Positions 1 through 6,625 are shown, counted from the stretch's first letter. The stretch is DNA of 10,982 nt from CAZKTO01 sp964555685 (GCA_964555685.1 CAZKTO010000080.1:1-10982), one strand, 5' to 3'. Notes: a model not told the origin generated them from the sequence alone. Translations and numbers: made by a program.

Positions 1-425
1 TGTTCAGACACCAGAAGCCCCGCCCCGACTCGTCGGGGCTGCGGGGAGCTTCACTCCGAGGAGCGAAGCGACGAGGAATCTGGGAAGGCCATCAGGGGCG
101 GAGTGTGAAAACCCCACCTCCCCACCCCGATCCCATCGGGGCATTGAAAAGGATGAAAATGCTCGTTCGCCCTCTCCTCCTTCCTGTTCCCCCTCTCCAA
201 GTTCTTGGAGAGGGGGTGGCCCGCCTCTGGCGCGCCGGGGGAGAGGCAAGGCCCACGCATCTTCCAACGTTCAAGTTGACTGAGTACTAGTCTAGCATGG
301 AGAGATCGGCCCGAGGTGGTCGGTGACAGGAGGGGCCGGGTACCCTGACAGGTCGGGGTGCGGGTCGCCCCGGCGATAAGCTTCCCGATGGGGAAGGCCA
401 AAAGAGTCTCGCAGGCTCGGCCGCC
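1..425. other. Gene-free region with short palindromes
   Basis: No open frame here looks like a real protein; the frames present translate to low-complexity Arg/Pro/Gly sequence. The region lies downstream of the minus-strand hydrolase that ends at 426. It holds several inverted repeats: 23-29 with 32-38 (CCCCGAC, 2-nt loop), 125-131 with 135-141 (CCCCGAT, loop CCC), and 189-200 with 205-216 (perfect 12-bp arms, loop GTTC). A near-palindromic block at 338-360 recurs inverted at 3017-3039. The stretch around 54-80 is rich in GAGGAGCGAAGCG-type sequence, which resembles dispersed intergenic repeats rather than coding DNA. No promoter or U-tract terminator is convincing. Confidence 0.6.
189..216. 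repeat. Perfect 12-bp hairpin, G/C-run repeat family copy 1
   Basis: The arms CCCCCTCTCCAA (189-200) and TTGGAGAGGGGG (205-216) are exact reverse complements around the loop GTTC. The arm composition (C-run plus CTCTCC) matches the hairpins at 1749-1767, 3041-3067 and 7911-7935, so this looks like a diverged member of the same dispersed family. It is about 210 bases past the stop codon of the minus-strand hydrolase. There is no T-run after the stem on either strand, so a classical intrinsic terminator is not supported. Confidence 0.6.
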
Positions 426-1067
426 TTAGCTCTTGAGCGCCTTGGCGAAGAACTCGCCCACGCGGCGCGCGATCTCCGCCTCGTACCCGCCCATGAAGTG
501 GTCGGCGCCGTGCAACACGTCGATGGTGAGGGGCTGCGCCATTCGCCGCGTCATCTCGTGCACCTCCTCGATGGGGATGAAGCGGTCAGCGTCTCCGGCG
601 AGGATGTACTTGGGCTTGGCCCAGGCGAGGATGGCTGGCGCGTTCAGGCCCGGCGCCGGCGGCGCCACGACGGCCAGCGCCGCGAGCCCGGCGTCGCGCG
701 GGGCCGCGCCGAGGGCCATGCTCGCCCCGAACGAGTAGCCCGCGAGCCCGGTCCGCGCCGGGTCGATCTCGCTCCGCCCGCGCAGGCAGGCGAGGGCCGA
801 CGCCACGTCCGCCAGCTCGCCCTGGCCCTTATCGTGCTCGCCCGTGCTCGCTCCCACGCCGCGGAAGTTGAAGCGCAGCGCCGCGATCCCCCGCTCGGTC
901 ACGCCCCGCACGATGGCCGCGACGACGTTGTTCCCCATGTCGCCGCCGTAGAGCGGGTGCGGGTGGCAGACGACGATACCCGGATGGGGCCCACGGCCCG
1001 GGGGCAGATGCAGCGCCCCTTCCAGGGCGATAGGGCCGCTCTGGATCGTGAGGGGCTGTTCAGACAT
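426..1067 (-). CDS. Alpha/beta hydrolase of the dienelactone-hydrolase-like (COG2945-type) group
   Basis: A 213-residue cytoplasmic serine hydrolase. The sequence shows the HPHP motif (residues 35-38) followed by GGDMGNN (41-47), the FRGVG strand (68-72), a nucleophile elbow GYSFG with Ser112, an acid GDADRF with Asp161, and GADHF with His190. All catalytic-triad parts are therefore present and the length suits a single minimal hydrolase domain without a large lid. The HPHP...GG.M.N pattern is characteristic of small hydrolases annotated as alpha/beta or dienelactone-like; the substrate cannot be told from sequence. It starts 12 bases after the stop of the minus-strand gene at 1080-1607 and is probably cotranscribed with it. 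Its own ribosome-binding site is weak (a GGAGG lies about 20 bases upstream, inside the preceding gene's end), which fits translational coupling. Confidence 0.9.
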   Translation of the reverse strand: MSEQPLTIQSGPIALEGALHLPPGRGPHPGIVVCHPHPLYGGDMGNNVVAAIVRGVTERGIAALRFNFRGVGASTGEHDKGQGELADVASALACLRGRSEIDPARTGLAGYSFGASMALGAAPRDAGLAALAVVAPPAPGLNAPAILAWAKPKYILAGDADRFIPIEEVHEMTRRMAQPLTIDVLHGADHFMGGYEAEIARRVGEFFAKALKS

Positions 1068-1079
1068 CGAGCGGGCGCC

Positions 1080-1607
1080 CTACGCCTCCGTGACTACCTT
1101 CGGGTTGAGGCACTGCATCTCGAACGTGTTCCGCACGGGGCCCAGCAGCCCGATGCGCAGCCACGCCTGGTAGAGGCGGTCCGTGAGGGCGCTCTTGTCG
1201 CCTGGGCGCAGGACGTTCACCACCTTGAGCTTCCACTCCGGGTGCGCCCTCTCCGCTTTGCGGAACTTGGCCAGGCGCGCCTCCCACTCCTCGACGCTTC
1301 GGACGATGAACCCGTTATGGTCGTTCAGGTCCGAGGGCTGCCGCTCCATGCCGGCCAGCGCCGCGTCCAGGTCCGGGTTCTGCTTCCGCAGCCGGTCGAT
1401 GCACTGGGCGAACTGGCCCGCCGGCTCGCTGGGCTGAAAGAAGGCCATCCCCTTCTCGGCGATCTGGTCGAAGCGGTAGCCCAGCATCCGCTCCTGTTTG
1501 ACCCAGAGGTCCCACGGCATCAGCTCCCGCAGGCACTCCTCCAGCGGCGCCAGGCTCTCGGGCGGGATGGCGTAGTTGTTGTGGTTCCAGTGGTCGTGCT
1601 TGAACAT
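1080..1607 (-). CDS. Small protein resembling the VOC/glyoxalase fold, function unknown
   Basis: A 175-residue soluble protein with no signal peptide or membrane segment. It opens with a His-rich DHWNHNNYAI stretch (residues 5-14), has a mid-protein DHNGFIV (near residues 96-102) followed by an amphipathic helix, and ends with RNTFEMQ. This arrangement (His near a first strand, a DH.GF strand at the start of the second half, a terminal FE on a strand) recalls vicinal-oxygen-chelate proteins, where paired beta-alpha-beta modules hold a metal with His and Glu ligands. The match is by eye and only suggestive. The start is supported by GAGGG about 9 bases upstream and by a good promoter at 1638-1666. 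It is likely the first gene of a two-gene unit with the hydrolase at 426-1067. Confidence 0.75.
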   Translation of the reverse strand: MFKHDHWNHNNYAIPPESLAPLEECLRELMPWDLWVKQERMLGYRFDQIAEKGMAFFQPSEPAGQFAQCIDRLRKQNPDLDAALAGMERQPSDLNDHNGFIVRSVEEWEARLAKFRKAERAHPEWKLKVVNVLRPGDKSALTDRLYQAWLRIGLLGPVRNTFEMQCLNPKVVTEA

Positions 1608-1637
1608 GGCGTTAGCCCTCGGCGGCGGTTTGGCGCC

Positions 1638-1666
1638 AGCATAGGACGCGGGACGAGCGCGGTCAA
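1638..1666 (-). promoter_or_regulatory. Sigma70-like promoter for 1080-1607 and the hydrolase behind it
   Basis: On the minus strand a TTGACC box (1666-1661) is separated by exactly 17 bases from TATGCT (1643-1638). Transcription would begin roughly 25 bases before the ATG at 1607. The boxes and spacing are seen; activity is inferred. Confidence 0.6.
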
Positions 1667-1688
1667 TGGCGGGGGAGGCGCTGAATTC

Positions 1689-1767
1689 CCTTCCCCCGTC
1701 TGCGGGGGAAGGTTAGGATGGGGGGCCTCGAGCTTTGCACAAAACCCCCTCTCCCCTGGAGGGAGAG
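1689..1767. repeat. Hairpin-pair repeat, family copy 2
   Basis: Two hairpins lie in tandem. The first has arms CCTTCCCCCG (1689-1698) and CGGGGGAAGG (1703-1712) with loop TCTG. The second has arms CTCTCCC (1749-1755) and GGGAGAG (1761-1767). The first hairpin is identical to the one at 3075-3098, and the flanking AGGATGGGGG is shared with copies 3 and 4. In this copy the sequence past AGGATGGGGG differs. The copy lies between the stop of the luciferase-like gene at 1845 and the promoter of the gene at 1607. Confidence 0.75.
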
Positions 1768-1844
1768 AGCCTGCCCCTTCGGTTTCGGCTCAGGACAGGG
1801 GTCCGGCAGGCCCGGTCCTTCCGGGCAGGAAAGGACGGCTCTCG

Positions 1845-2960
1845 CTACGCACGCGGCGGCGGCCGCCCGGGCGCCCCGGCAGGCCGGGGTGCGCCGCCGG
1901 CGAAGGCCGGGATCACTCGCTCGCCCCAGATATTGACCGTCTCGGTGAGGTAGCGCATGGGGATCATGCCCGGCGAGAGCGAGAGGATCAGGTGCGTGAC
2001 GCCGGCCTGCTGGGTCCGGTGAGCCAGGTCGAGGATGCGGCTCGCGTCGCCGGCGAAGGCGCCGCCCGCGGCCACCAGCGCCTCGCCCGTGAGGTTCGCG
2101 GGGCGCGCCTCCGTCATGCGCGTGTCCACGCGCAGCGTCCCGCCCACCGACGACGGCCAGTAGCGCGCGAAGAGGGCGGAGAAGCCCTTCTGGTGCGTCA
2201 GATAGGTCTCGATAGCCTGGCGGTCGTCCCGGCCCGTGATCCCGCCGATGACCCACGCGATGTTGTCGTTCAGCCGGTCGCTGAAGCGGTCCTTGGGGTG
2301 CGCGAAGCCGTCGCGGTAGAGCTGGCAGCGCTGGGTGATATCCGCCAGGCCCTGGAAGGCGAAGAGGAGCGCGCCGACGCCGCGGCGCCCCGCCTCGCCG
2401 GCCGTCTCGGGGTTGGTGCAGGCCATCCAGAGGGGCGGGTGCGGCTTCTGGACCGGCTTGGGGATGACGTTGCGCGGGCCGGGGATCTTGATGTGCTTGC
2501 CATCCCAGGAGAACTCCTCCGTCTTCCACATGGCGAGCACGGCGCGGACGGCCTCGTCCCAGACCTCCGTCACCGTATCCGGGTCCACGCCGAAGCCGTC
2601 CCACTCCTTGCGCCCGCTCCCCTTGCCGTTGCCGAACTCGACCCGCCCGTTGGAGATGAGGTCCAGGATGGCGATGCGCTCGGCGACCCGCACGGGGTGA
2701 TTGATCTGCGGCTGCATGTCCACGATGCCGTGGCCCAGGCGCAGGTTCTTGGTGCGGGCGGCGATGGCGGCGAGCTGCAGCTCCGGCGCCGACGAGTGGC
2801 AGTACTCCTCCAGAAAGTGGTGCTCGGACATCCAGCAGGAGTGGAAGCCCGTCTGGTCGGCCAGGACGGCCAGCTCCAGCTCCTGCTGGTAGATGCGGAG
2901 CTCGTCTCCTTCATGCCACGGCCGCGGCGCCGGCGCGCTGAGAAAGATGCCGAACTTCAT
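1845..2960 (-). CDS. Luciferase-like (LLM class) flavin-dependent oxidoreductase
   Basis: A 371-residue cytoplasmic TIM-barrel oxidoreductase of the bacterial luciferase superfamily, which uses reduced FMN (or F420 in some branches) to oxygenate or oxidise organic substrates. Visible signatures are the N-terminal MKFGIFL strand, the SEHHF motif (residues 45-49) typical of luciferase-like monooxygenases, HPVRVAER followed by a SNGR.EFG.G.G loop (about 88-114), and PHPPLWMA (173-180) before the NPET helix. SEHHF favours an FMN-type monooxygenase over an F420 enzyme. The start has a strong AAGGAG seven bases upstream. The family end is expected around IWGERVIPAF; about 18 further residues rich in Gly, Pro and Arg follow and seem to be encoded by repeat-like intergenic DNA (see findings). 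It has no close operon partner: repeat-bearing spacers flank it on both sides. Confidence 0.92.
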   Translation of the reverse strand: MKFGIFLSAPAPRPWHEGDELRIYQQELELAVLADQTGFHSCWMSEHHFLEEYCHSSAPELQLAAIAARTKNLRLGHGIVDMQPQINHPVRVAERIAILDLISNGRVEFGNGKGSGRKEWDGFGVDPDTVTEVWDEAVRAVLAMWKTEEFSWDGKHIKIPGPRNVIPKPVQKPHPPLWMACTNPETAGEAGRRGVGALLFAFQGLADITQRCQLYRDGFAHPKDRFSDRLNDNIAWVIGGITGRDDRQAIETYLTHQKGFSALFARYWPSSVGGTLRVDTRMTEARPANLTGEALVAAGGAFAGDASRILDLAHRTQQAGVTHLILSLSPGMIPMRYLTETVNIWGERVIPAFAGGAPRPAGAPGRPPPRA

Positions 2961-3016
2961 GGCCTGCTCCTTCCGTCGCGGGGTGGGCAGACGATTCGTG
3001 GTTGGAAGACCTCTCC

Positions 3017-3039
3017 CACCCCGACAAGTCAGGGTACCC
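3017..3039. repeat. Near-palindrome, inverted copy of 338-360
   Basis: The 23 bases here, read on the minus strand, match 338-360 at 21 of 23 positions. The unit is itself a near-palindrome (ACCCCGAC, two bases, GTCAGGGT; 7 of 8 pairs). It sits immediately 5' of hairpin-pair copy 3. Confidence 0.65.
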
Positions 3040-3040
3040 G

Positions 3041-3121
3041 CTCTCTCCCCCTTGACGGGGGAGAGAGCCCTATCCCTTCCCCCGTCTGCGGGGGAAGGTG
3101 AGGATGGGGGTGCGAGGCAGG
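3041..3121. repeat. Hairpin-pair repeat, family copy 3
   Basis: Two hairpins are followed by a conserved tail. The first has arms CTCTCTCCCCC (3041-3051) and GGGGGAGAGAG (3057-3067). The second has arms CCTTCCCCCG (3075-3084) and CGGGGGAAGG (3089-3098), loop TCTG. The 32 bases 3090-3121 are identical to 7958-7989 in copy 4. The copy lies 27 bases beyond the stop of the minus-strand cysteine-hydrolase-like gene. There is no U-tract. It could act as a 3' mRNA stabiliser, a weak terminator or a mobile REP-like sequence; the sequence alone does not decide. Confidence 0.8.
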
Positions 3122-3147
3122 TTCATCAAAATCATGCGGACGGACTA

Positions 3148-3780
3148 CTAGGGCCAACGCTGCCCCCACGCCGTCGCGATCGTCTCGGCCGTCGTCACCC
3201 AGGCCAGGTTGCGCAGCGTGTTGTCCAGCACCGCCTGTCCGTAGGAGGGCGGGACCCCCGTGACGCAGTCGCTGGCGATGACCACCCGGTAGCCGCGATT
3301 CACCGCGTCCACGGTGGCGCCGGCGATGGCGATGTTGATGGAGACGCCCGTGGGGATCACCGTGCGGACCCCTGTGTTCCGCAGGAACTCGTCCAGGGCG
3401 CAGCCCGCGAAGGCGGTCATGCCCGCGGCGCGTGGCATGAGGATGTCGCGGGGGTCCGGCGTCAACTCTTTGACGATGGCGGCCTCCCGCGAGCCCGGCG
3501 AGATGGGGTTGCGGCGCGTCCTCATCGCCGCCGTCAGAGGCGTGTTGTACGGCTCGCCCAGGCCGTCGGCCCGCTTCTCCACCGTGCAGTGGACCACCCG
3601 GACGCCGGCGGCCCGCGCGCAGGCCAGGAACGCCGCCAGGCGCGGCAGGAGACCGGTGGAGCGCACCGCCTCCGCCAGCGCCTTGAGCGGCGAGAGCTCG
3701 CCGATGACCGCCTCCTGGCACTCGATGACGAGCACGGCCGTCTGCTGCGGCTCCACCAGCGGCTTCCAATCGATGGGCAT
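3148..3780 (-). CDS. Isochorismatase-like (cysteine hydrolase superfamily) protein with non-canonical active site
   Basis: A 210-residue single-domain alpha/beta protein of the isochorismatase/nicotinamidase superfamily. The fold markers are present: AVLVIECQ near the N-terminus (15-22), an AGVRVVHC strand (58-65), LDEFLRNTGVRTVIPTGVSINIAI (129-152) and AVNRGYRVVIASDCVTG (159-175). In canonical members an Asp, a Lys and a nucleophilic Cys form the triad. Here the aligned positions are Glu20, Arg117 and Ala151, so all three are changed. It may have lost hydrolase activity or belong to a divergent subfamily with other chemistry. The ATG at 3780 is preferred over longer starts because GGAGGGA lies five bases upstream and homology begins there. 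A promoter-like TTGACA/TAGAGT pair precedes it. It is transcribed alone, with repeat DNA on its 3' side. Confidence 0.88.
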   Translation of the reverse strand: MPIDWKPLVEPQQTAVLVIECQEAVIGELSPLKALAEAVRSTGLLPRLAAFLACARAAGVRVVHCTVEKRADGLGEPYNTPLTAAMRTRRNPISPGSREAAIVKELTPDPRDILMPRAAGMTAFAGCALDEFLRNTGVRTVIPTGVSINIAIAGATVDAVNRGYRVVIASDCVTGVPPSYGQAVLDNTLRNLAWVTTAETIATAWGQRWP

Positions 3781-3827
3781 GGCGTCCCTCCGGGCCCCGG
3801 GCAGGCCCCACGTGCCAGGGTGGGCCG

Positions 3828-3857
3828 ACTCTAGCCCGTCGGCCTTCCGAGTGTCAA
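3828..3857 (-). promoter_or_regulatory. Sigma70-like promoter for 3148-3780
   Basis: On the minus strand a perfect TTGACA (3857-3852) is followed after 18 bases by TAGAGT (3833-3828). Transcription would start about 40 bases before the ATG at 3780. It overlaps nothing coding, lying in the 92-base spacer behind the esterase gene. Confidence 0.6.
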
Positions 3858-3872
3858 CCTTCCTGCCAAGGA

Positions 3873-4832
3873 TCAGGGGGCGTGGCGAGGGGGGCCGGGG
3901 CGCCACGTGCCGGCGAAGGCCGCCCGCAGCGCCGCCGCCGACTCGGCGAGCGCCTGCCGGCCCGCGTCGGCCACCTCGTGGTAGCTGAGGAAGCCGTGGA
4001 CCATGCCGTCGTAGCGGGTGGAGGTGGCCGGCACCCCGGCCTCGATCAGGCGGCGGGCGTAGGCCTCCCCCTCATCGCGCAGCGGGTCGAACTCGGCCGT
4101 GACGACGAGGGCCGGCGGCAGGCGGCGAAAGTCCTTGGCCTGGAGCGGCGCGGCGTACGGGTTGGCGGCGTCGGCCTCGCTGCTCAGGTACATCTCCCAG
4201 TTGGAGACCATCCCCGCGCGCGTCAGCAGATAGCCCTTGGCATTGTCGAGGTAGGAGCGGGTCTGGAAGTCGCGGTCGATCACGGGGTAGATGAGGAGCT
4301 GGAAGGCCAGCGGGGGGCCGCGCCGGTCGCGGGCCATGAGGGCGACGGCCGCCGCCAGGTTGCCGCCGGCGCTATCGCCGCCCACAGCGATCCTGGAGGG
4401 GTCCACGCCCAGCGTCGCGGCGTTGGCGTGGGTCCATTTCGCTGCGGCGTAGCAGTCCTCCGCCGGGGCCGGGAACTTGGCCTCGGGCGCCAGGCGATAG
4501 CCCACGCTGACGACGACGCAGTCCGCCGCCACGGCCAGGTGCCGCGCCGTCCCGTCGGCCATGTCGATGTTGCCGATGACCCACCCGCCGCCGTGGTACC
4601 AGACCAGTGCGCCGAAAGGCCCCGCGCCGCGCGGTATGTAGGCCCGCACCGGCATTTCGCCGCCGGGGCCCGGCGCCCGCAGGTACTTGACCCGCGCCAC
4701 GGCGGGCCCAGGCGAACGCAGCGCCGTCTCGACCATGGCGCGCCGCGCCTTGAGGGTCACGGGCTCCTGGATCTGGCTGTAGCGCTCGTTGAACTGCCGC
4801 AGGATCTCCTGGGCGTGCGGGTGCAGGGGCAT
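3873..4832 (-). CDS. Alpha/beta hydrolase, hormone-sensitive-lipase (fold-3) esterase family
   Basis: A 319-residue cytoplasmic carboxylesterase of the HSL/bacterial type IV lipase family (alpha/beta hydrolase fold-3), which cleaves short-chain esters. The sequence contains the oxyanion-hole motif HGGGW (80-84), YRLAPE (112-117), the nucleophile elbow GDSAGG with Ser154, the acid in EFDPLRDEG with Asp249, and the base in VHGF with His279. All are intact and the length is normal for the family, including the N-terminal cap helices (about 1-45). The start is fixed by GAGGAGG five bases upstream of the ATG. It begins 57 bases after the stop of the F420-type oxidoreductase at 4890-5831 on the same strand and is probably cotranscribed. 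Oxidation followed by ester cleavage would be a sensible pairing, but the substrate is unknown. Confidence 0.93.
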   Translation of the reverse strand: MPLHPHAQEILRQFNERYSQIQEPVTLKARRAMVETALRSPGPAVARVKYLRAPGPGGEMPVRAYIPRGAGPFGALVWYHGGGWVIGNIDMADGTARHLAVAADCVVVSVGYRLAPEAKFPAPAEDCYAAAKWTHANAATLGVDPSRIAVGGDSAGGNLAAAVALMARDRRGPPLAFQLLIYPVIDRDFQTRSYLDNAKGYLLTRAGMVSNWEMYLSSEADAANPYAAPLQAKDFRRLPPALVVTAEFDPLRDEGEAYARRLIEAGVPATSTRYDGMVHGFLSYHEVADAGRQALAESAAALRAAFAGTWRPGPPRHAP

Positions 4833-4889
4833 GGATCCTCCTCATCGGGCTCAGGGTCCGTCTCACGCGGATCGAGGGGCGAGGCGCTG

Positions 4890-5831
4890 CTATCCTGGCC
4901 GGGGCAGCGCCTCGTTCCCGAACCGCTCCACGTGCTTCACAAACTCCCGCCGCGTCTCGCCCGGCAGGCCGATGGCCAGGTAGGTGACCCCCAGCGCTTT
5001 CAGCATCGCCACGTGCTCCGCCAGGGCCTGCGCCGACCACTGCCGCGTGCCGAACCCGGCCATCGTCATGGGCGGCATGCANNNNNNNNNNAATTCGGGG
5101 AAGACGTCCAGCGGGGCCCGGCGCCCCACCGCCTGGGCGTGCTCGCGGGCATAGGCCAGCCGCGCCCGCAGGTCCTCCAGCGACTCGATGGCGGCCGTGC
5201 GCCGCCGCGCCACGTGCTTGGCGGGGTTCGGGATCGGCATCCAGCCGTCGCCCAGCTCGACGGCCCGGCGGATCGCCTGGCGGCTGTTCCCTCCGACCCA
5301 GATGGGCGGGTGGGGCCGCTGGGCCGGCCGCGGGAGCTGCGTGTGCCCGCTGGCGGCGAAGTGCCTCCCCGTCATGCGCAGCCCCGACTCCGTCCACGCC
5401 GCCTTCATGGCGCGGATCGCCTCGTCCGTCAGCTCGTTGCGCTCGTCGAAGGGCACGCCCAGGGCGTCGAACTCGGGCTTCAGATAGCCGGCCGCGACGC
5501 CGAAGATCAGCCGTCCGCCGGAGAGGGCGTCCAGGCTCGCTGCCGCCTTCGCCGAGAGGAACGGGTTCCGGTAGGGCAGCACGTAGATGTGCGTCATGAG
5601 CCGGACCCGCTGCGTGGCCGCCGCGGCGTAGGCCAGGGCGACGAACGGGTCCAGCGCGTGGTGCCCGCCGGTCCGCATCCACTCGTCCTCGGGCATCGGG
5701 TGGTCCGTCACGTGGACGGCGTCGAACCCGGCGGCCTCGGCGGCCCGGGCCACCTCCGTGACGCCCGCGGCGCTGACGAACTCGGAGCCCAGGTCGACGC
5801 GGTCGGTGGGCAGGCGCAGGGAGCAGCGCAC
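4890..5831 (-). CDS. F420-dependent-type LLM class oxidoreductase (contains assembly gap)
   Basis: About 313 residues as assembled. It is a luciferase-like TIM-barrel oxidoreductase of the branch usually annotated as F420-dependent (TIGR03619-like). Recognisable parts are the FDAVHVTDHP strand-loop, HALDPFVALAYAAAAT, the SGGRLIFGVAAGYLKPEFDALG segment, and RPHPPIWVGGNS before the helix AIRRAVELGDGWMP. The start chosen is GTG at 5831, since AGAGGTGA lies just upstream and a TATAAT box precedes it; longer in-frame ATG starts (to 5903) would read through that promoter box. Ten Ns at 5082-5091 fall within the C-terminal third, after LDVFPE. The frame is open on both sides, but real gap length and residues there are unknown. 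It likely leads an operon with the esterase at 3873-4832. Confidence 0.88.
   Translation of the reverse strand: MRCSLRLPTDRVDLGSEFVSAAGVTEVARAAEAAGFDAVHVTDHPMPEDEWMRTGGHHALDPFVALAYAAAATQRVRLMTHIYVLPYRNPFLSAKAAASLDALSGGRLIFGVAAGYLKPEFDALGVPFDERNELTDEAIRAMKAAWTESGLRMTGRHFAASGHTQLPRPAQRPHPPIWVGGNSRQAIRRAVELGDGWMPIPNPAKHVARRRTAAIESLEDLRARLAYAREHAQAVGRRAPLDVFPEXXXXCMPPMTMAGFGTRQWSAQALAEHVAMLKALGVTYLAIGLPGETRREFVKHVERFGNEALPRPG
5082..5091. other. Assembly gap (10 N) inside a gene
   Basis: Ten consecutive Ns interrupt the F420-type oxidoreductase. Ten is a common placeholder for a join of uncertain size, so it need not mean exactly ten missing bases. The reading frame continues across it as written. 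Confidence 0.95.
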
Positions 5832-5865
5832 GAGGGTCACCTCTCGACGCGGGGACGTTGCCGCG

Positions 5866-5871
5866 ATTATA
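5866..5871 (-). promoter_or_regulatory. -10 box TATAAT for 4890-5831
   Basis: A consensus TATAAT reads on the minus strand, about 35 bases before the GTG start at 5831. No good -35 is present at 16-18 bases (a TTTCAA lies too far, at 22). The box sits between the oxidoreductase gene and the large palindromic element. Confidence 0.5.
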
Positions 5872-5913
5872 CGCGTTGGCCAGGGCCTTTTCATTGAAAC
5901 CATCCCGAAATGC

Positions 5914-6108
5914 AGGGCCCTTCGATCATTCTGGGGAAACCTCTTTTGGCAAAGAGGCTTTCCCCAGGCCCCTTCTAGAAAACTTCAGAGGTGGAGTAGC
6001 GGGGGGGGGCCCAGGCCCCCCCCCGCTACTCCACGACTAAGGTTCTTTGGGAGGGTCTGGGAACACCTTTCTGTCAAGAAAGGGTTCCCAGGACAACCGA
6101 ACGACCCT
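5914..6108. repeat. ~195-bp symmetric triple-hairpin palindromic element
   Basis: Three hairpins are arranged symmetrically about position 6011-6012. Hairpin 1 (5931-5967): 9 + 7 bp stem with one bulged base, loop TGGC. Hairpin 2 (5991-6034): perfect 19-bp arms ending in nine Gs and nine Cs, loop CCCAGG. Hairpin 3 (6057-6091): 15-bp stem with one bulge, loop GTCA. Hairpins 1 and 3 are related (both begin CTGGG and contain CCT...TTT/AAAG), and outer flanks 5914-5924 and 6098-6108 pair at 9 of 11 positions with the same centre, so the whole behaves as one long imperfect inverted repeat. There is no coding sequence inside. It separates divergent transcription units. It resembles a non-autonomous foldback or MITE-like element; insertion ends and target duplications were not established. 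Confidence 0.8.
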
Positions 6109-6193
6109 GGGCGCGCGGGTGGTCTGGCTCGCCCGCGGCGCGCAGTTTCTGGTAGCATGGCCTGGCGCCCGCGGCGCCTCGGAGGGCACGCCG

Positions 6194-6625
6194 ATGTACG
6201 AACGAACCAACCTGGGCCTGGACGAGGCCCTGCGCGGGCTCCTCGCCGCGCTGGACGAGGCGAAGAGCGACGAGGCCGCCGGCCGCCCCATCGTCATCGC
6301 CATCGTCGACCACAAGGGCGACCTCATCTGCTACGCCCGGCAGGACCACTGCCTCGAGATGTCCAGGGACGCCGCCGTGCGCAAGGCCTACACCGCCGCC
6401 ATCGGCCGCCGTGATAGCGCCGACTACTCCGAGTACATCAAGCGGCAGATGGGGCTTCCTATCGAGCTCGCCCTCGGCATGCGCGCCACCTCGGGCCAGG
6501 GCGGCGTCGCCATCAAGCGCTCCGGCGATGGCCTCTGCCTTGGCGGCGTCGGCGTCAGCGGCGCGGCCACCGCCCCCCGCGACGAGGAGATCGCCCGCGC
6601 CGGCATCCGCGTCATGGGAGTGTGA
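6194..6625 (+). CDS. GlcG/HbpS-family (DUF336, heme-binding-like) protein
   Basis: A 143-residue cytoplasmic protein of the GlcG/HbpS family (Pfam Haem_degrading, PF03928). Members bind heme or small ligands, and many sit beside dehydrogenases and hydrolases without a proven reaction. The sequence shows VIAIVDHKGDLICYARQD (near 34-51), a RKAYTAAIGRR helix (63-73), GQGGVAIKRSGDGLCLGGVGVSG (101-123) and the terminal DEEIARAGI (130-138), which together cover the whole domain at the usual length. There is no signal peptide, unlike secreted HbpS. The ATG at 6194 has GGAGGG seven bases upstream; longer frames would run into the palindromic element. It is followed after 35 bases by the SDR gene and is likely cotranscribed with it. 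A clear promoter was not found; TAGCAT at 6153-6158 is only a weak -10 candidate. Confidence 0.88.
   Translation: MYERTNLGLDEALRGLLAALDEAKSDEAAGRPIVIAIVDHKGDLICYARQDHCLEMSRDAAVRKAYTAAIGRRDSADYSEYIKRQMGLPIELALGMRATSGQGGVAIKRSGDGLCLGGVGVSGAATAPRDEEIARAGIRVMGV

Noticed and set aside
498..3101. Very long plus-strand open frame (about 867 codons)
   Set aside because: It lies antisense to three well-supported genes and across intergenic repeats, and its translation is Arg/Ala/Gly/Pro-rich with no recognisable domain. High GC makes such open frames common.
3781..3906. N-terminal extension of the cysteine-hydrolase-like gene
   Set aside because: The added residues are low-complexity, would read across the TTGACA/TAGAGT promoter, and the internal ATG at 3780 has a strong ribosome-binding site.
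3882..5897. Long plus-strand open frame opposite the esterase and F420-type oxidoreductase
   Set aside because: Same reason: a GC-driven shadow running through the N gap, with no ribosome-binding site or domain.
5832..5903. Longer start for the F420-type oxidoreductase at 5903
   Set aside because: It would read through the TATAAT box; GTG 5831 with AGAGGTGA upstream fits the family start better.
5931..6091. The three hairpins as ordinary intrinsic terminators
   Set aside because: No T-run follows any stem on either strand, and they lie upstream of both flanking genes (divergent), not after them.
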